Notes: generated by a model from the sequence alone, not told the origin. Numbered from the stretch's first letter, positions 25,549 to 34,798 are shown. The stretch is 64,000 bases of DNA from Bradyrhizobium guangxiense (GCF_004114915.1 NZ_CP022219.1:4990501-5054500); one strand, 5' to 3'. Program-made: numbers and translations.

Positions 25549-26574
25549 CTATTTGGCGTTCCCCGTGGTCTTCTTCGCCTGCTCCACGAACTTGTTGGTG
25601 AAGGTCTTGCTGACGTCGATCTTGGCATTGGCGACCTCGGGCGAGCCGACGCTGAACACCGCGAGCACGGCGTCCGCACCCTTCGGGTCCATCTTGCCGG
25701 TCTCCGAGTACATCGGAATCGTGTTCTTCAGCGCGGCGAGATAGAGATCCTTGTTCTTGCCGACCGTCTCCTCCGGCATCTTCGCCATGATCTCCTCAGG
25801 GCTGTGCGAATGGATCCAGGCGAGCGTGGCGAGGATGGCGTTGGTGAGCGCCTGCGTCTCCTTTTCATGGCCGTTGACCCAGGCTGCTGTCGAGTACAGC
25901 GCACCGCCGGGATATTCGCCGCCGAAGGTCTCGAGCGTGTCCTTCTGCGTGCGGGTGTCGGAGAGGATGCGCAGGTCCTTGTGGCTGCCCTGCAGCACGG
26001 TCACGGAGGGATCGAGCATCACGGCCGCATCGATCTGGCCCTGCTCCATCGCGGCGACCGCGGTAGCGCCGAGGCCGACACCGATCACGGCTGCGCTGGT
26101 GGGGTCGATGCCGTTCTTCTTGAGCATGTACTTCAGGAAGAAGTCGGTGGAGGAGCCGGGCGCGCTGACGCCGACCTTCTTGCCGGCGAGATCCTTGACC
26201 GACTTGATGTCGTTGGTGCGCGAGGGCGCGACCACGAGCACGAGGCCGGGATAGCGGTCATAGACCACGAAGGACTGGAGCTCCTGCTTCTTGGCGGCCA
26301 GATTGACGCAATGGTCGAAATAGCCGGAGACCACGTCGGCGCTGCCGCCGAGCACGGCCTTGAGCGCGTCCGAGCCGCCCTTGAGGTCGACCAGTTCGAC
26401 ATTCAGGCCGGCCTTCTCGTATTCGCCGAGTTGCCTGGCCAGCACCGTCGGCAAATAGCACAGGCAGGAGCCGCCGCCGACCGCGATGGTGACCTTGCTT
26501 TGCGCCGCGGCAAAGCCCGTGGTGAGCGTCAGCGCCAGCAGCGCGCCGGCGAGCCTGGCAATCGTGTTCTTCAT
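25549..26574 (-). CDS. ABC substrate-binding protein of the NMT1/SsuA (nitrate/taurine/thiamine-precursor) family
   Basis: Signal peptide ends ...LTLTTGFAAAQ, followed by a type II binding-protein fold: YLPTVLARQLGEYEKAGLNV, VDLKGGSDALKAVLGGSADV, KSVKDLAGKKVGVSAPGSST. Partner permease and ATPase genes (27244-28850) are on the same strand but separated from it by a plus-strand cupin gene. Ligand is not decided; family members bind sulfonates, nitrate, pyrimidines or aromatic acids. Confidence 0.92.
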   Translation of the reverse strand: MKNTIARLAGALLALTLTTGFAAAQSKVTIAVGGGSCLCYLPTVLARQLGEYEKAGLNVELVDLKGGSDALKAVLGGSADVVSGYFDHCVNLAAKKQELQSFVVYDRYPGLVLVVAPSRTNDIKSVKDLAGKKVGVSAPGSSTDFFLKYMLKKNGIDPTSAAVIGVGLGATAVAAMEQGQIDAAVMLDPSVTVLQGSHKDLRILSDTRTQKDTLETFGGEYPGGALYSTAAWVNGHEKETQALTNAILATLAWIHSHSPEEIMAKMPEETVGKNKDLYLAALKNTIPMYSETGKMDPKGADAVLAVFSVGSPEVANAKIDVSKTFTNKFVEQAKKTTGNAK

Positions 26575-26712
26575 TGGTTTCCTCCGTTCGGCCGGCGGCA
26601 CCATAGAGCAGCCCGGCTGGCTTGAGAAGCGCTGCCGAAGTGGGCTGGCCATCGATCCTTCGGCGCAATAGCATGCGCGGACAATAACAATTCCTGATGG
26701 GGAGGATCATCC

Positions 26713-27162
26713 ATGAATCGCTTTGTTGCCGGACTGTCGATTGCAGCCGCCTTCATCGCCGGATGCGGCGCAACTTACCTGCTCGGGCCGGCGCTCGCGG
26801 CCGAGAGCATCACCGCGCAGATCATCCATACCGGCGAGATGGAAGGCGACGCGCTGGGCCCCGCCAACAAGGTCGGCTACCGCTCCAAGACGTTCATGAC
26901 CGCCGACGGCGCCACCGTCTCGATCCAGGTCGGCAACGTGCCGAAGCACCTGCATCCCAACACCAACGAGATCCAGTACATCCTGGACGGGACCGGGACG
27001 ATCTGGCTCGGCGACAAGGAAGTGACGGTGAAGCCGGGTGACCTCGTGATCATCCCCAAGGGCACACCGCATGGCGGCACCAAGCCGATCAGCGGCCAGG
27101 TCAAGGCCATCGCGATCAAGACCCCACCGCAGGCGCCCGACGACGTCAAGCTGCTGGATTGA
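26713..27162 (+). CDS. Secreted cupin-domain protein
   Basis: 149 residues with a signal peptide (MNRFVAGLSIAAAFIAGCGA) and a single cupin barrel: motif 1 around VPKHLHPNTNEIQYILDGTG gives two His and one Glu, motif 2 around PGDLVIIPKGTPHGG gives the last His. These ligands would bind a divalent metal. GGGGAGG lies upstream of the ATG. It sits inside an ABC importer locus but on the opposite strand. Function unknown; metal-dependent ligand modification or binding is inference. Confidence 0.88.
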   Translation: MNRFVAGLSIAAAFIAGCGATYLLGPALAAESITAQIIHTGEMEGDALGPANKVGYRSKTFMTADGATVSIQVGNVPKHLHPNTNEIQYILDGTGTIWLGDKEVTVKPGDLVIIPKGTPHGGTKPISGQVKAIAIKTPPQAPDDVKLLD

Positions 27163-27243
27163 GCGCTCGGTGTCCAACTCTCCCTAACGGACAGGTGGAC
27201 GACGCACCTCGGTTGGCATCGACGTAACCAAAAGTCCTTTCGC

Positions 27244-28032
27244 CTAGCCCCGCCCGTCCGACGCGGTCGGCCGCCAGACCAACAGACGCCGCTCGACCAG
27301 CGTCACGCCATAGTCGATCAGGATGACGAAGGCCGACAGCACGAACATGCCGGCGAATACGCCGGCGACGTCGAACACGCCCTCGGCCTGCTGGATCAGG
27401 TAGCCAAGCCCGGCCGCCGATCCCAGATATTCGCCGACGACCGCGCCGACCACGGCGAAGCCGACGGAGGTGTGCAGCGAGGAGAACATCCAGGACAGCG
27501 CCGAGGGCCAATAGACGTGCTGCATCAGCTGTCGCTCGCTCATGCCGAGCATGCGGCCGTTGTCGAGCACGGTGCGGCTGACTTCCTTGACGCCCTGATA
27601 GACGTTGAAGAAGACGATGAAGAACACCAGCGTCACGCCGAGCGCGACCTTGGACCAGATCCCAAGCCCGAGCCACAGCGCAAAGATCGGCGCCAGCACG
27701 ACGCGCGGCAGAGCGTTGACCATCTTGACGTAAGGGTCGAACACGGCCGCCACCAGCGGCTGGCGCGCAAACCAGAAGCCGACCAGGACGCCGCCGAGCG
27801 AACCGATTACGAAGGCGAGGATCGATTCCGCCAGCGTGATGCCGAGATGCTTCCAGATCACGCCGGAGACGAACCATTTCACGATCTGGCTGAACACGTC
27901 GAACGGGTTGGAGAAGAAGAACGGCGGCAGCAGGATTTTGCCGAACATCGGCACGGTCGACAGCACCTGCCACAGCACGATGCAGACGACCGCGACCAGG
28001 ACTTGCAGCGCAAACAGCGTCGGCCGCGACAT
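27244..28032 (-). CDS. ABC transporter permease (SsuC/TauC family)
   Basis: 262 residues, six helices, with the EAA loop YVKMVNALPRVVLAPIFALW, GLGIWSKVALGVTLVFFIVF and GMSERQLMQHVYWPSALSWM. ATG 28032 overlaps the ATPase stop by one base (TGATG). Works with the ATPase at 28032 and, probably, the binding protein at 25549. Confidence 0.93.
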   Translation of the reverse strand: MSRPTLFALQVLVAVVCIVLWQVLSTVPMFGKILLPPFFFSNPFDVFSQIVKWFVSGVIWKHLGITLAESILAFVIGSLGGVLVGFWFARQPLVAAVFDPYVKMVNALPRVVLAPIFALWLGLGIWSKVALGVTLVFFIVFFNVYQGVKEVSRTVLDNGRMLGMSERQLMQHVYWPSALSWMFSSLHTSVGFAVVGAVVGEYLGSAAGLGYLIQQAEGVFDVAGVFAGMFVLSAFVILIDYGVTLVERRLLVWRPTASDGRG

Positions 28033-28850
28033 CAGACCGCCTCCGCCGCTTGCGTGGACTGGGCGTAGCCCTTCATCACCTCGTCCTTGAGCACGCTCCA
28101 GATCTCGCGATGAAGCTCGTGGAATTCCTTGTCCAGCCGCACCTCGAAGATGTCGCGCGGGCGCGGCAAGCTCCCCCGCCAGTCGCCGATGATCCGCGAG
28201 GACGGCCCGGCCGACATGATCACGACGCGGTCGGCGAGCGCGATCGCCTCTTCGAGGTCGTGGGTGACGAACAGCACCGCCTTGCGGTCGGCGTTCCAGA
28301 GATCGAGCAGCAGATTGCCCATCACTTGGCGGGTCTGCGCATCGAGCGGGCCGAACGGCTCCTCCATCAGCAGGATCTTCGGATCGCGGATCAGCACCTG
28401 CGCCAATGCCACGCGCTTGCGCTGGCCGCCCGAGAGCATGTGCGGATAGCGATTGGCAAAGGCGCCAAGACCGACGGAGGTCAGCCATTGCTGCGCCCGC
28501 GGCAGCGCTTCGGCCCGCGGCGTGCCCTTGATCTCGAGGCCGATCGCGACATTGTCGAGCGCGGTTTTCCACGGGAACAGCGCGTCGGCCTGGAACAGAT
28601 AGCCGGCATCCCGGTTCAGCCCGACGAGCGGCCGATCGAAGATCCTGACGCTGCCGGCGGCGGGCTTGAGCAGCCCGGCTGCGACGTTCAGCAGCGTGGA
28701 TTTTCCGCAGCCCGTGGGCCCGACAATGGCCACGAACTCGCCCTGCGCAACCGTGAGATGGGCTTTCTCCACCGCCGTATAGACCCGCCCGTCCCCGAGC
28801 CGGAACGCAACCTTGGCATCTTCCAGCGCCACTGCCGTGGGCGTCGACAT
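28032..28850 (-). CDS. ABC transporter ATPase (SsuB/TauB family)
   Basis: 272 residues with Walker A GPTGCGKST, Q-loop LFQADALFPWKT, signature LSGGQRKRVALAQVL, Walker B LLMEEPFGPLDAQTR and FVTHDLEEAIALADRV. The usual DEP is EEP. ATG 28850 follows GAGGAAG. First gene of a two-gene unit with its permease. Confidence 0.95.
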   Translation of the reverse strand: MSTPTAVALEDAKVAFRLGDGRVYTAVEKAHLTVAQGEFVAIVGPTGCGKSTLLNVAAGLLKPAAGSVRIFDRPLVGLNRDAGYLFQADALFPWKTALDNVAIGLEIKGTPRAEALPRAQQWLTSVGLGAFANRYPHMLSGGQRKRVALAQVLIRDPKILLMEEPFGPLDAQTRQVMGNLLLDLWNADRKAVLFVTHDLEEAIALADRVVIMSAGPSSRIIGDWRGSLPRPRDIFEVRLDKEFHELHREIWSVLKDEVMKGYAQSTQAAEAV

Positions 28851-28943
28851 CTGCTTCCTCCGAATTTCGCTTGATGCCTTAGCCGCTCGCGCGGCCAAGT
28901 TCAATCAAGCCGCCAAGCGTGCTACGCATGCCGTTCTGCCGCG

Positions 28944-28975
28944 CTCTTACCCTCCTCTGGAGGGGAGGGTAAGAG
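28944..28975. repeat. Inverted repeat between divergent ABC operons
   Basis: Perfect 12-base arms CTCTTACCCTCC and GGAGGGTAAGAG around eight bases, directly before the ATG at 28995. It resembles a short intergenic palindrome seen in many Bradyrhizobium gaps; it may fold in the leader of the downstream gene. The GGAGGG arm is too far from the ATG to serve as its ribosome site. Confidence 0.6.
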
Positions 28976-28994
28976 AAAAGAGAGCTCACCTACG

Positions 28995-29774
28995 ATGTCT
29001 TCCAAGCCGGCGATCAGCTACCAGCACGTCACCAAGCGCTTCGGCTCCCTTGCTGCCGTCGACGACGTGTCGCTCGACATTGCCGAGGGCGAATTCCTGG
29101 CCATCGTCGGCGGGTCGGGCTCCGGCAAGACCACGCTGCTGCGGCTCGCCAATCGGCTGATCGAGGCCGACGGCGGCATCATCACGGTCGAGGGCGAGGA
29201 CGTGCAAAGTGTCGATCCGGTCGCGCTGCGGCGGCGGATCGGCTACGTGTTCCAGAGCGGCGGCCTGTTTCCGCATTTGAGCGTTGCCGACAATGTCGGA
29301 ATCACGCCGAGGCTGCTGGGCGAGCCGGCGCTGGACATCGCAATGCGTGTCGACGAATTGCTGGAGCTCGTACAGCTCGACCGTGAGGCGCATCGCGACC
29401 GTCTGCCGGAGGCGCTCTCCGGCGGCCAACGCCAGCGCGTCGGCGTGGCGCGGGCGCTCGCGGCGAGGCCTCGCATCGTGCTGATGGACGAACCGTTCGG
29501 CGCGCTCGATCCCCTCACCCGCGATGCGCTCGGCGACGATTATCGTTCGCTGCATCGCAAGCTCGGCTTGACCACCGTGATGATCACCCACGACATGACG
29601 GAGGCGATCCTGCTCGCCGACCGCATCGCGGTGATGCGCAGCGGACGGCTGCTCGCGCAGGGCACGCCGGCCGAGCTGTCGAAGAGCAGCGATGCTTACG
29701 TGCTCGAGCTGTTGCGCACGCCGCGCCGCCAGGTCGAACGGCTGAACGCGCTGCTGCCAAGCGGTGCGGCATGA
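28995..29774 (+). CDS. Betaine/choline-type ABC transporter ATPase (OpuCA/ProV-like)
   Basis: 259 residues with Walker A GGSGSGKTT, VFQSGGLFPHLSVADNVGI, signature LSGGQRQRVGVARALA, Walker B VLMDEPFGALDPLTR and MITHDMTEAILLADRI. There is no C-terminal CBS pair, unlike OpuA, so ionic-strength sensing by CBS is absent. The stop overlaps the next ATG by ATGA. Confidence 0.93.
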   Translation: MSSKPAISYQHVTKRFGSLAAVDDVSLDIAEGEFLAIVGGSGSGKTTLLRLANRLIEADGGIITVEGEDVQSVDPVALRRRIGYVFQSGGLFPHLSVADNVGITPRLLGEPALDIAMRVDELLELVQLDREAHRDRLPEALSGGQRQRVGVARALAARPRIVLMDEPFGALDPLTRDALGDDYRSLHRKLGLTTVMITHDMTEAILLADRIAVMRSGRLLAQGTPAELSKSSDAYVLELLRTPRRQVERLNALLPSGAA

Positions 29775-31327
29775 GCCTCCTTGCCGATCCGCGCTGGGGC
29801 GAGGCGTTGGCGCATCTGCCCGATTATCTCGGCAACCACGTGCGGGTGAGTCTCGCCGCGCTCGCGCTCGGTCTCGCCGTCAGCCTGCCGCTGGCGATCC
29901 TGACGCGCAACCGCCCGGCGCCGCGAGCGATCCTGCTCGCGATCGCCAGCATCGTGCAGACGGTGCCGGGTCTGGCGCTGCTCGCGCTGTTCTATCCGCT
30001 GCTGCTGCTGGCCGCGTCCCTGACGCTGGCCTCATTCGGCGTGTCCTTCTCGGCGTTCGGCTTCCTGCCGGCGATGCTGGCGCTGGCGCTCTATTCGATG
30101 CTGCCGGTGCTGCGCAACGGCATCACCGGGCTCAACGGCATCGATCCCGCGCTGATCGAGGCCGCCAAGGGCGTCGGCATGACCGCGCGGCAGTCGCTGG
30201 TGATGGTCGAGCTGCCGCTGGCGCTGCCGGTGATGATGGCGGGCATCCGCACCGCCGCCGTGTGGGTGATCGGCACCGCGACGCTGTCGACGCCGATCGG
30301 GCAGACCAGTCTCGGCAATTACATCTTTGCAGGGCTTCAGACCCAGAACTGGGTATTCGTGCTGTTCGGCTGCCTGGCCTCGGCCCTGCTCGCGCTCGCC
30401 GTCGATCAGCTGCTCGGCCTGATCGAGGGTGGCCTGCGCCAGCGCAGCCGCGCCCGCACCGCGCTCGGCGCAGCGGGCATCGCAGCGCTGGTCGCCGCCA
30501 CGCTGGTCCCGTCGATGGGGCGGTCGTCGCAAGGTTATGTCGTCGGTGCCAAGACCTTCGCCGAGCAATATGTGCTGTCGGCCTTGATGAGGGACCGCCT
30601 TCAGGCCGCCGGACTGTCCGCGACGGCACGATCGGGCCTCGGCTCGAGCGTGATCTTCCAGGCGCTGAAGGCCGGCGACATCGATCTCTATGTCGATTAT
30701 TCCGGCACGCTCTGGGCCAACCAGCTGCATCGCACCGACATCAAACCGCGTGCCGAACTGGTCGCGGAGCTGAAGAGCGCGCTTGCGAAAGACAACATCA
30801 CCTTGCTCGGCGAGCTCGGCTTCGAGAATGCCTATGCGCTGGTGATGCCCAGGACACGCGCCGAGGCGCTTCATATCCGCACCATCGCCGATCTCGCCGC
30901 GCATGCGTCGACGATGTCGATCGCCGGCGACTACGAGTTCTTCTCGCGCCCCGAATGGGCGGCACTGCAAAAGGCTTATGGCCTGTCGTTCCGGGGCCAG
31001 CGCCAGATGCAGCCGGATTTCATGTATGCGGCGGTCGCCAGCGGCGAGGTCGACGTGATCGCCGGCTACACCAGCGACGGCCTGATCGCAAAGTACGGTC
31101 TGGTCACGCTCGACGATCCCAGGAACGCGATCCCGCCCTACGACGCCATCCTGCTGCTTGCGCCGAAGCGCGCCGGTGACGAGCGGCTGCGGGCCGCACT
31201 CAGCCCGCTGCTCGGCAAGATCGACATCGCCACCATGCGCGAGGCGAATCTGCGCGCCAGCGGCAACGACGCGAACTCGTCGCCCGATGCTGTGGCGAAG
31301 TGGTTCTGGGAGAAGATCAAGCAGTAG
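29771..31327 (+). CDS. Fused permease and substrate-binding protein of a betaine/choline-type ABC importer
   Basis: 518 residues. Residues 1-220 are a permease of the OpuB/OpuC type (VQTVPGLALLALFYPLLLLA, IDPALIEAAKGVGMTARQSL, TLSTPIGQTSLGNYIFAGLQ). A further hydrophobic segment near 235-255 leads to an OpuAC-type binding domain: VVGAKTFAEQYVLSALMRD, DIDLYVDYSGTLWANQL, DVIAGYTSDGLIAKYGLV. Such fusions occur in osmoprotectant importers, where the receptor is tethered to the membrane. Coupled to the ATPase by ATGA. Substrate may be a quaternary amine; inference. Confidence 0.93.
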   Translation: MSLLADPRWGEALAHLPDYLGNHVRVSLAALALGLAVSLPLAILTRNRPAPRAILLAIASIVQTVPGLALLALFYPLLLLAASLTLASFGVSFSAFGFLPAMLALALYSMLPVLRNGITGLNGIDPALIEAAKGVGMTARQSLVMVELPLALPVMMAGIRTAAVWVIGTATLSTPIGQTSLGNYIFAGLQTQNWVFVLFGCLASALLALAVDQLLGLIEGGLRQRSRARTALGAAGIAALVAATLVPSMGRSSQGYVVGAKTFAEQYVLSALMRDRLQAAGLSATARSGLGSSVIFQALKAGDIDLYVDYSGTLWANQLHRTDIKPRAELVAELKSALAKDNITLLGELGFENAYALVMPRTRAEALHIRTIADLAAHASTMSIAGDYEFFSRPEWAALQKAYGLSFRGQRQMQPDFMYAAVASGEVDVIAGYTSDGLIAKYGLVTLDDPRNAIPPYDAILLLAPKRAGDERLRAALSPLLGKIDIATMREANLRASGNDANSSPDAVAKWFWEKIKQ

Positions 31328-31341
31328 GCTTGCAGCGAGAC

Positions 31342-31483
31342 CCGTCATCCTGAGGCGCGAGCGATGGGGCGCAGAGCGCCCCATCGGGAGCCTCGAAGGA
31401 TGAGCGGCCACGCTGCAGCCGGGCTGTCGCCCTTGGAGGCTCACCAAGCGGCGCGCCGCTTGATGAGCACCTCAGGGTGACGG
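31342..31483. repeat. Dispersed intergenic repeat (CCGTCATCCTGAGG type)
   Basis: Outer arms CCGTCATCCTGAGG and CCTCAGGGTGACGG are imperfect inverted repeats enclosing inner hairpins (GATGGGGCGC/GCGCCCCATC and AAGCGGCGCGCCGCTT). It lies between two converging genes and may act as a bidirectional terminator. Confidence 0.85.
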
Positions 31484-31516
31484 TCGAACGGGTGCGTCTA
31501 CGATCCGAGCGAAAAC

Positions 31517-33229
31517 CTACAGCCCTCTGATCATCCCCGCCTCGATCAGCAGGCGGTTCAATCGCCGCGCTTCAGCGCCGTCCTTGCAGCTGTAGAAGGC
31601 GCCCTTGCAGCGGAGCATGATCTGCTTCTGCTCGGCGAAGGACGGGTCGAGCGGGATGCCGGCGGCCTCCTGGATGACCAGCGGCAGATAGGGACCGTCG
31701 ATCGTGTCCATCACGGCCTCGCTTCTGACCGGCTCGAAATTGACGGCGTCGATCGCGTAATAGGTCGCGTAGAGGCGCGGATCATAAGCGTCCAGCTTCT
31801 TGCCGAGCGCGCCCTCATCGAGCCCGGGCTCGAGGATCTGCGGCGCGAACTCCGGCTGATGATCGCCATAACGCACGATCAGGAAAGGCTCGCCCGGAAA
31901 ATTCTTCTTCAGACCTGCGATGAACGCCTTGTACTGCTCGGCGCTCATCGCCTGCCGCCGCAGATATTCGTCGATCGACGGCACATTGCCCGGCGCGCGC
32001 CAGTTCGGCAGCAGGTCCGGACGGAAGCGCGTCTCCCAGGGGAAATGATTGGCGCCGAGATAGATGAAGGTGAACAGCGGCTTGTTTGGCGGCTGCTGGC
32101 CCATCAGCTGGAGCGCCTTGTCGTAGAAGAAGCTGTCGGGCTCGACGTCCTTGGCGCCGAGATCCTTCGAGTCAAAGAAGCGCTCGATGCCGGTCGTCAT
32201 CTGGAAGCTGCGGGCGCCCATGAAGCCGCCATGGGCGGGATAGAGCGACATCGTGTCGTAGCCGCAACGGCGCAGCGCGAGCGGCAACCCGCGCTCGACG
32301 CGGTTCGAGGCGATGCGTGTGACGAAATAGGCGAAGCGGCCGAACGAGCGCGAGGAGAGCCCCGCGAGCACGTTGTACTCGGTGAACCAGCTCGGCCCGC
32401 CATTGCTCTCGGCCAGGAATGTGCGCTGCTTGCCGTCCCAGGATTTGAAGTGGCCGCCATAGCCTTGCGGCACCTTGATGCCCTGGGCGGCGCGGATGTC
32501 GAAGCTCGATTCATCATGGATCATGATGATGTTCGGCCTGCGGCCGGCAGGATGGCAGGAATCGACCAGCGGCATGTTGAGCCGCTCATTGGTCGCAGCG
32601 GCCGATTCCATGAAGCCGTATTGCACGAAGTCGGAGACCGAGCTGACGCCGGAGCGGAAGAATTTCGAGAGATAGCCGTCGTCGTAATAGCCGCGCCAGG
32701 CTTCGTCCGGATGATAGAGCGAATAGCCGACCAGCGCGGCGAGGCAGGCCAGCTTGCAGGCCAGCGCCGGCAGGCGGCGGATGCGGAACGGATCGAGCCA
32801 CCACAGCGCATACATCAGCGGCAGCGTGACGAGGCCTGCGAGGATCACCGACCAGCGTAAATTCGGGAAGATCGTGAACAGGAAAGCGACGGTGTCGCGG
32901 TCGATCATCATCAAGTCGATGAAGTTGACCGTCATCTGCACCACGTCGTGCTTGAGCCGCGACAGCAGCACCAGCACGACGACCATGGTCAGCGACAGCG
33001 CGCCCGACAGTGCCGGGCGGCGCAGCAGCGTGATCCAGAAGAAGTTGAGGATGCCCCAGGCCAGTACGAAGGACAGCCGGGAGCCGAAATCGGTCTCGGT
33101 CTCGTACATCAGCGCGAGCGCCGCCAGATGCGGCGCTGCAACGGCGAGCAACCGCCAGATGCCGAGCGCGGCGACGCTCGCCAGCACGGCGGTCGTGGCA
33201 GAAGGACCTGGATTGGGCGCGGACGCCAT
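31517..33229 (-). CDS. LTA-synthase-like sulfatase-family membrane enzyme
   Basis: 570 residues: about five N-terminal membrane helices (residues 15-175), then an alkaline-phosphatase-fold catalytic domain. Motifs: NIIMIHDESSFD (metal site), ESNGGPSWFTEYNVLAGLSS (the position of the catalytic Thr/Ser), LYPAHGGFMGARSFQMTTGI, IYLGANHFPW and VRYGDHQPEF. Relatives transfer phosphoglycerol or phosphoethanolamine groups to envelope glycans, such as cyclic glucans. Target unknown. ATG 33229 is chosen as the start before the membrane segment. A Pho-box-like site lies about 100 bases upstream. Confidence 0.88.
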   Translation of the reverse strand: MASAPNPGPSATTAVLASVAALGIWRLLAVAAPHLAALALMYETETDFGSRLSFVLAWGILNFFWITLLRRPALSGALSLTMVVVLVLLSRLKHDVVQMTVNFIDLMMIDRDTVAFLFTIFPNLRWSVILAGLVTLPLMYALWWLDPFRIRRLPALACKLACLAALVGYSLYHPDEAWRGYYDDGYLSKFFRSGVSSVSDFVQYGFMESAAATNERLNMPLVDSCHPAGRRPNIIMIHDESSFDIRAAQGIKVPQGYGGHFKSWDGKQRTFLAESNGGPSWFTEYNVLAGLSSRSFGRFAYFVTRIASNRVERGLPLALRRCGYDTMSLYPAHGGFMGARSFQMTTGIERFFDSKDLGAKDVEPDSFFYDKALQLMGQQPPNKPLFTFIYLGANHFPWETRFRPDLLPNWRAPGNVPSIDEYLRRQAMSAEQYKAFIAGLKKNFPGEPFLIVRYGDHQPEFAPQILEPGLDEGALGKKLDAYDPRLYATYYAIDAVNFEPVRSEAVMDTIDGPYLPLVIQEAAGIPLDPSFAEQKQIMLRCKGAFYSCKDGAEARRLNRLLIEAGMIRGL

Positions 33230-33324
33230 CGAGGACACGCAACTCTGGTCCGGTGCTGTGATGCCAAGCCGTCTGGCCGGCCCGAACGCGACCAGGGGCT
33301 CCGGCGCAGCCGGACGCCTGCACC

Positions 33325-33342
33325 TTGTCACAAAACTGTAAC
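33325..33342. promoter_or_regulatory. Possible Pho box (PhoB site)
   Basis: TTGTCACAAAACTGTAAC matches the known PhoB consensus CTGTCATAAAACTGTCAC at 15 of 18 positions. It lies 96 bases upstream of the sulfatase ATG but points away from that gene. If real, it would put the phosphoglycerol-type enzyme under phosphate control. Confidence 0.35.
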
Positions 33343-33466
33343 GGAACAGTCAAGAACAGGCAACGCGTGCCGTGACCCGGGCTTCGCTTCTGGTGACTTA
33401 CGGCAAAGAGGACTTCCCCCTCTGCCGCTGCCCTCGGCCGTCATCGCCGCGGCGCAGGCCGGTCGG

Positions 33467-33754
33467 CTAAATGCCTTCGACGCTGACCAGCCGGGCAGAG
33501 CTGCAGGCGTCCCGGATGGACTTGAGGCCCTGATACGTGGGGCCATGGTAGAACTCCTCCCAGGCCGCGACGGATGGGAATTCAAGGATGACGATCCTGC
33601 GGGGCTGCCAATCTCCTTCATAGACCTTGTGAACGCCGCCGCGTGCCAGATACCTGGCCCCCGCCGCCTCCAAGGCGGGTTTCACGCCCAGCATGAAGCT
33701 CTGGTACTGCTGGGGATCCCTGATCTCGACGTCGAAAATCACGTAGGCTGCCAT
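33467..33754 (-). CDS. DUF1330 family protein
   Basis: 95 residues of the ferredoxin-like dimeric alpha/beta barrel family: AAYVIFDVEIRDPQQYQSFM, KPALEAAGARYLARGGVHK, RIVILEFPSVAAWEEFYHGP. Function of DUF1330 proteins is unknown. ATG 33754 follows GGAGGAG. The longer frame begins in upstream non-coding DNA. Confidence 0.93.
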   Translation of the reverse strand: MAAYVIFDVEIRDPQQYQSFMLGVKPALEAAGARYLARGGVHKVYEGDWQPRRIVILEFPSVAAWEEFYHGPTYQGLKSIRDACSSARLVSVEGI

Positions 33755-33820
33755 TGCGATCTGCTCCTCCACTGCCCTCGAATATTGGATATTCGGACGC
33801 CACGAACAGCCCACACCGGG

Positions 33821-34798
33821 CTATTCGATCACCTGGTCGGCTCGGGCCAGCAGGTTTGACGGAATTGTCATGTCGAGCGATCTGGCGGTTCTCAGATTGA
33901 TGATCGTCTCGATCTTGGTTGAACGCTGAACGGGAAGATCCGCCGGCTTGGCGCCCCTGACGATGCGCGCAGCATAGCCCCCGACGAGCCGCGCGGCGTC
34001 ATGCGCGCTGGCCCCGTAACTCACGAGGCCGCCGAGGTCGACGAACTCGCGCTGAAAGTACAGCGTCGGCAGCCGCTGTTTTGCCGCCGCCTTGATGATC
34101 TGAACCCGGTTGACGATGAAGACGGGATCGACCGTCACGAACAGTGCATCGACGCGCGCTTGCGTCATCTCGGCAAAGGCCTGGTCGATCTCGACCGTTT
34201 GACTGGCCTTGAGCACGTGGATGGTCTTCCCGATGGCTTTGGCCGCGGCCTTTGCGCCTTCGAGCTGGGCCTCTGCAGTCGGCCTGTTCGGATTGATCAG
34301 CACGCCGATCGTTAGGGCCGCCGGGACCAGCTCGCTCACCAGCTCCAGATTTTTTCCGCCGAGCTCGCCGGCAAGCCAGGTGATACCGGTGATGTTGCCA
34401 CCGGGTCTGCTCAGGCTGTCGACCAATCCGGTGGCGACCGGATCGTCTCCGGTCAGGAAGACGATCGGAACGCTCGACGTTGCCTGCTTCGCCGCAAGGG
34501 CAGCGACGTTGCCACCCATGGTAACGATCACGTCGACCCGCTGCTGGACGAGCTCTGCGGCGAGAGACGGCAGCCGACTGAATTGTCCCTGCGCCCAGCG
34601 ATACTCGATGGTGACGTTGCTTGCTTCCGTAAGCCCGGCCGCCTTGAGACCTTCCTGAAATCCTGACACGACCGTGACGAATGTCTCCGGCGAACCGCTG
34701 GCCAGAAAGCCGATGGTCGGGCGGGAGGTCTGCGCAAAGCTTGGCCAAATCCAGAGCGGCGCAGTGCCGGCCGCCAGAACAAATCTGCGTCGTTTCAT
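33821..34798 (-). CDS. ABC transporter substrate-binding protein (pfam04392 family)
   Basis: About 325 residues. A twin-Arg-like start (MKRRRFVLAAGTAPLWIWPS) and signal sequence ends at FAQ; then TIGFLASGSPETF, GLKAAGLTEASNVTIEYRWA, QRVDVIVTMGGNVAALAAKQ and PIVFLTGDDPVATGLVDSLS. Bradyrhizobia carry many such orphan receptors; no permease or ATPase is adjacent. ATG 34798 is preferred to TTG 34816. Ligand unknown. Confidence 0.92.
   Translation of the reverse strand: MKRRRFVLAAGTAPLWIWPSFAQTSRPTIGFLASGSPETFVTVVSGFQEGLKAAGLTEASNVTIEYRWAQGQFSRLPSLAAELVQQRVDVIVTMGGNVAALAAKQATSSVPIVFLTGDDPVATGLVDSLSRPGGNITGITWLAGELGGKNLELVSELVPAALTIGVLINPNRPTAEAQLEGAKAAAKAIGKTIHVLKASQTVEIDQAFAEMTQARVDALFVTVDPVFIVNRVQIIKAAAKQRLPTLYFQREFVDLGGLVSYGASAHDAARLVGGYAARIVRGAKPADLPVQRSTKIETIINLRTARSLDMTIPSNLLARADQVIE

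Noticed and set aside
28905..28994. Terminator role for the CTCTTACCCTCC inverted repeat
   Set aside because: It sits between divergent 5' ends and has no T-tract, so a terminator is not expected there.
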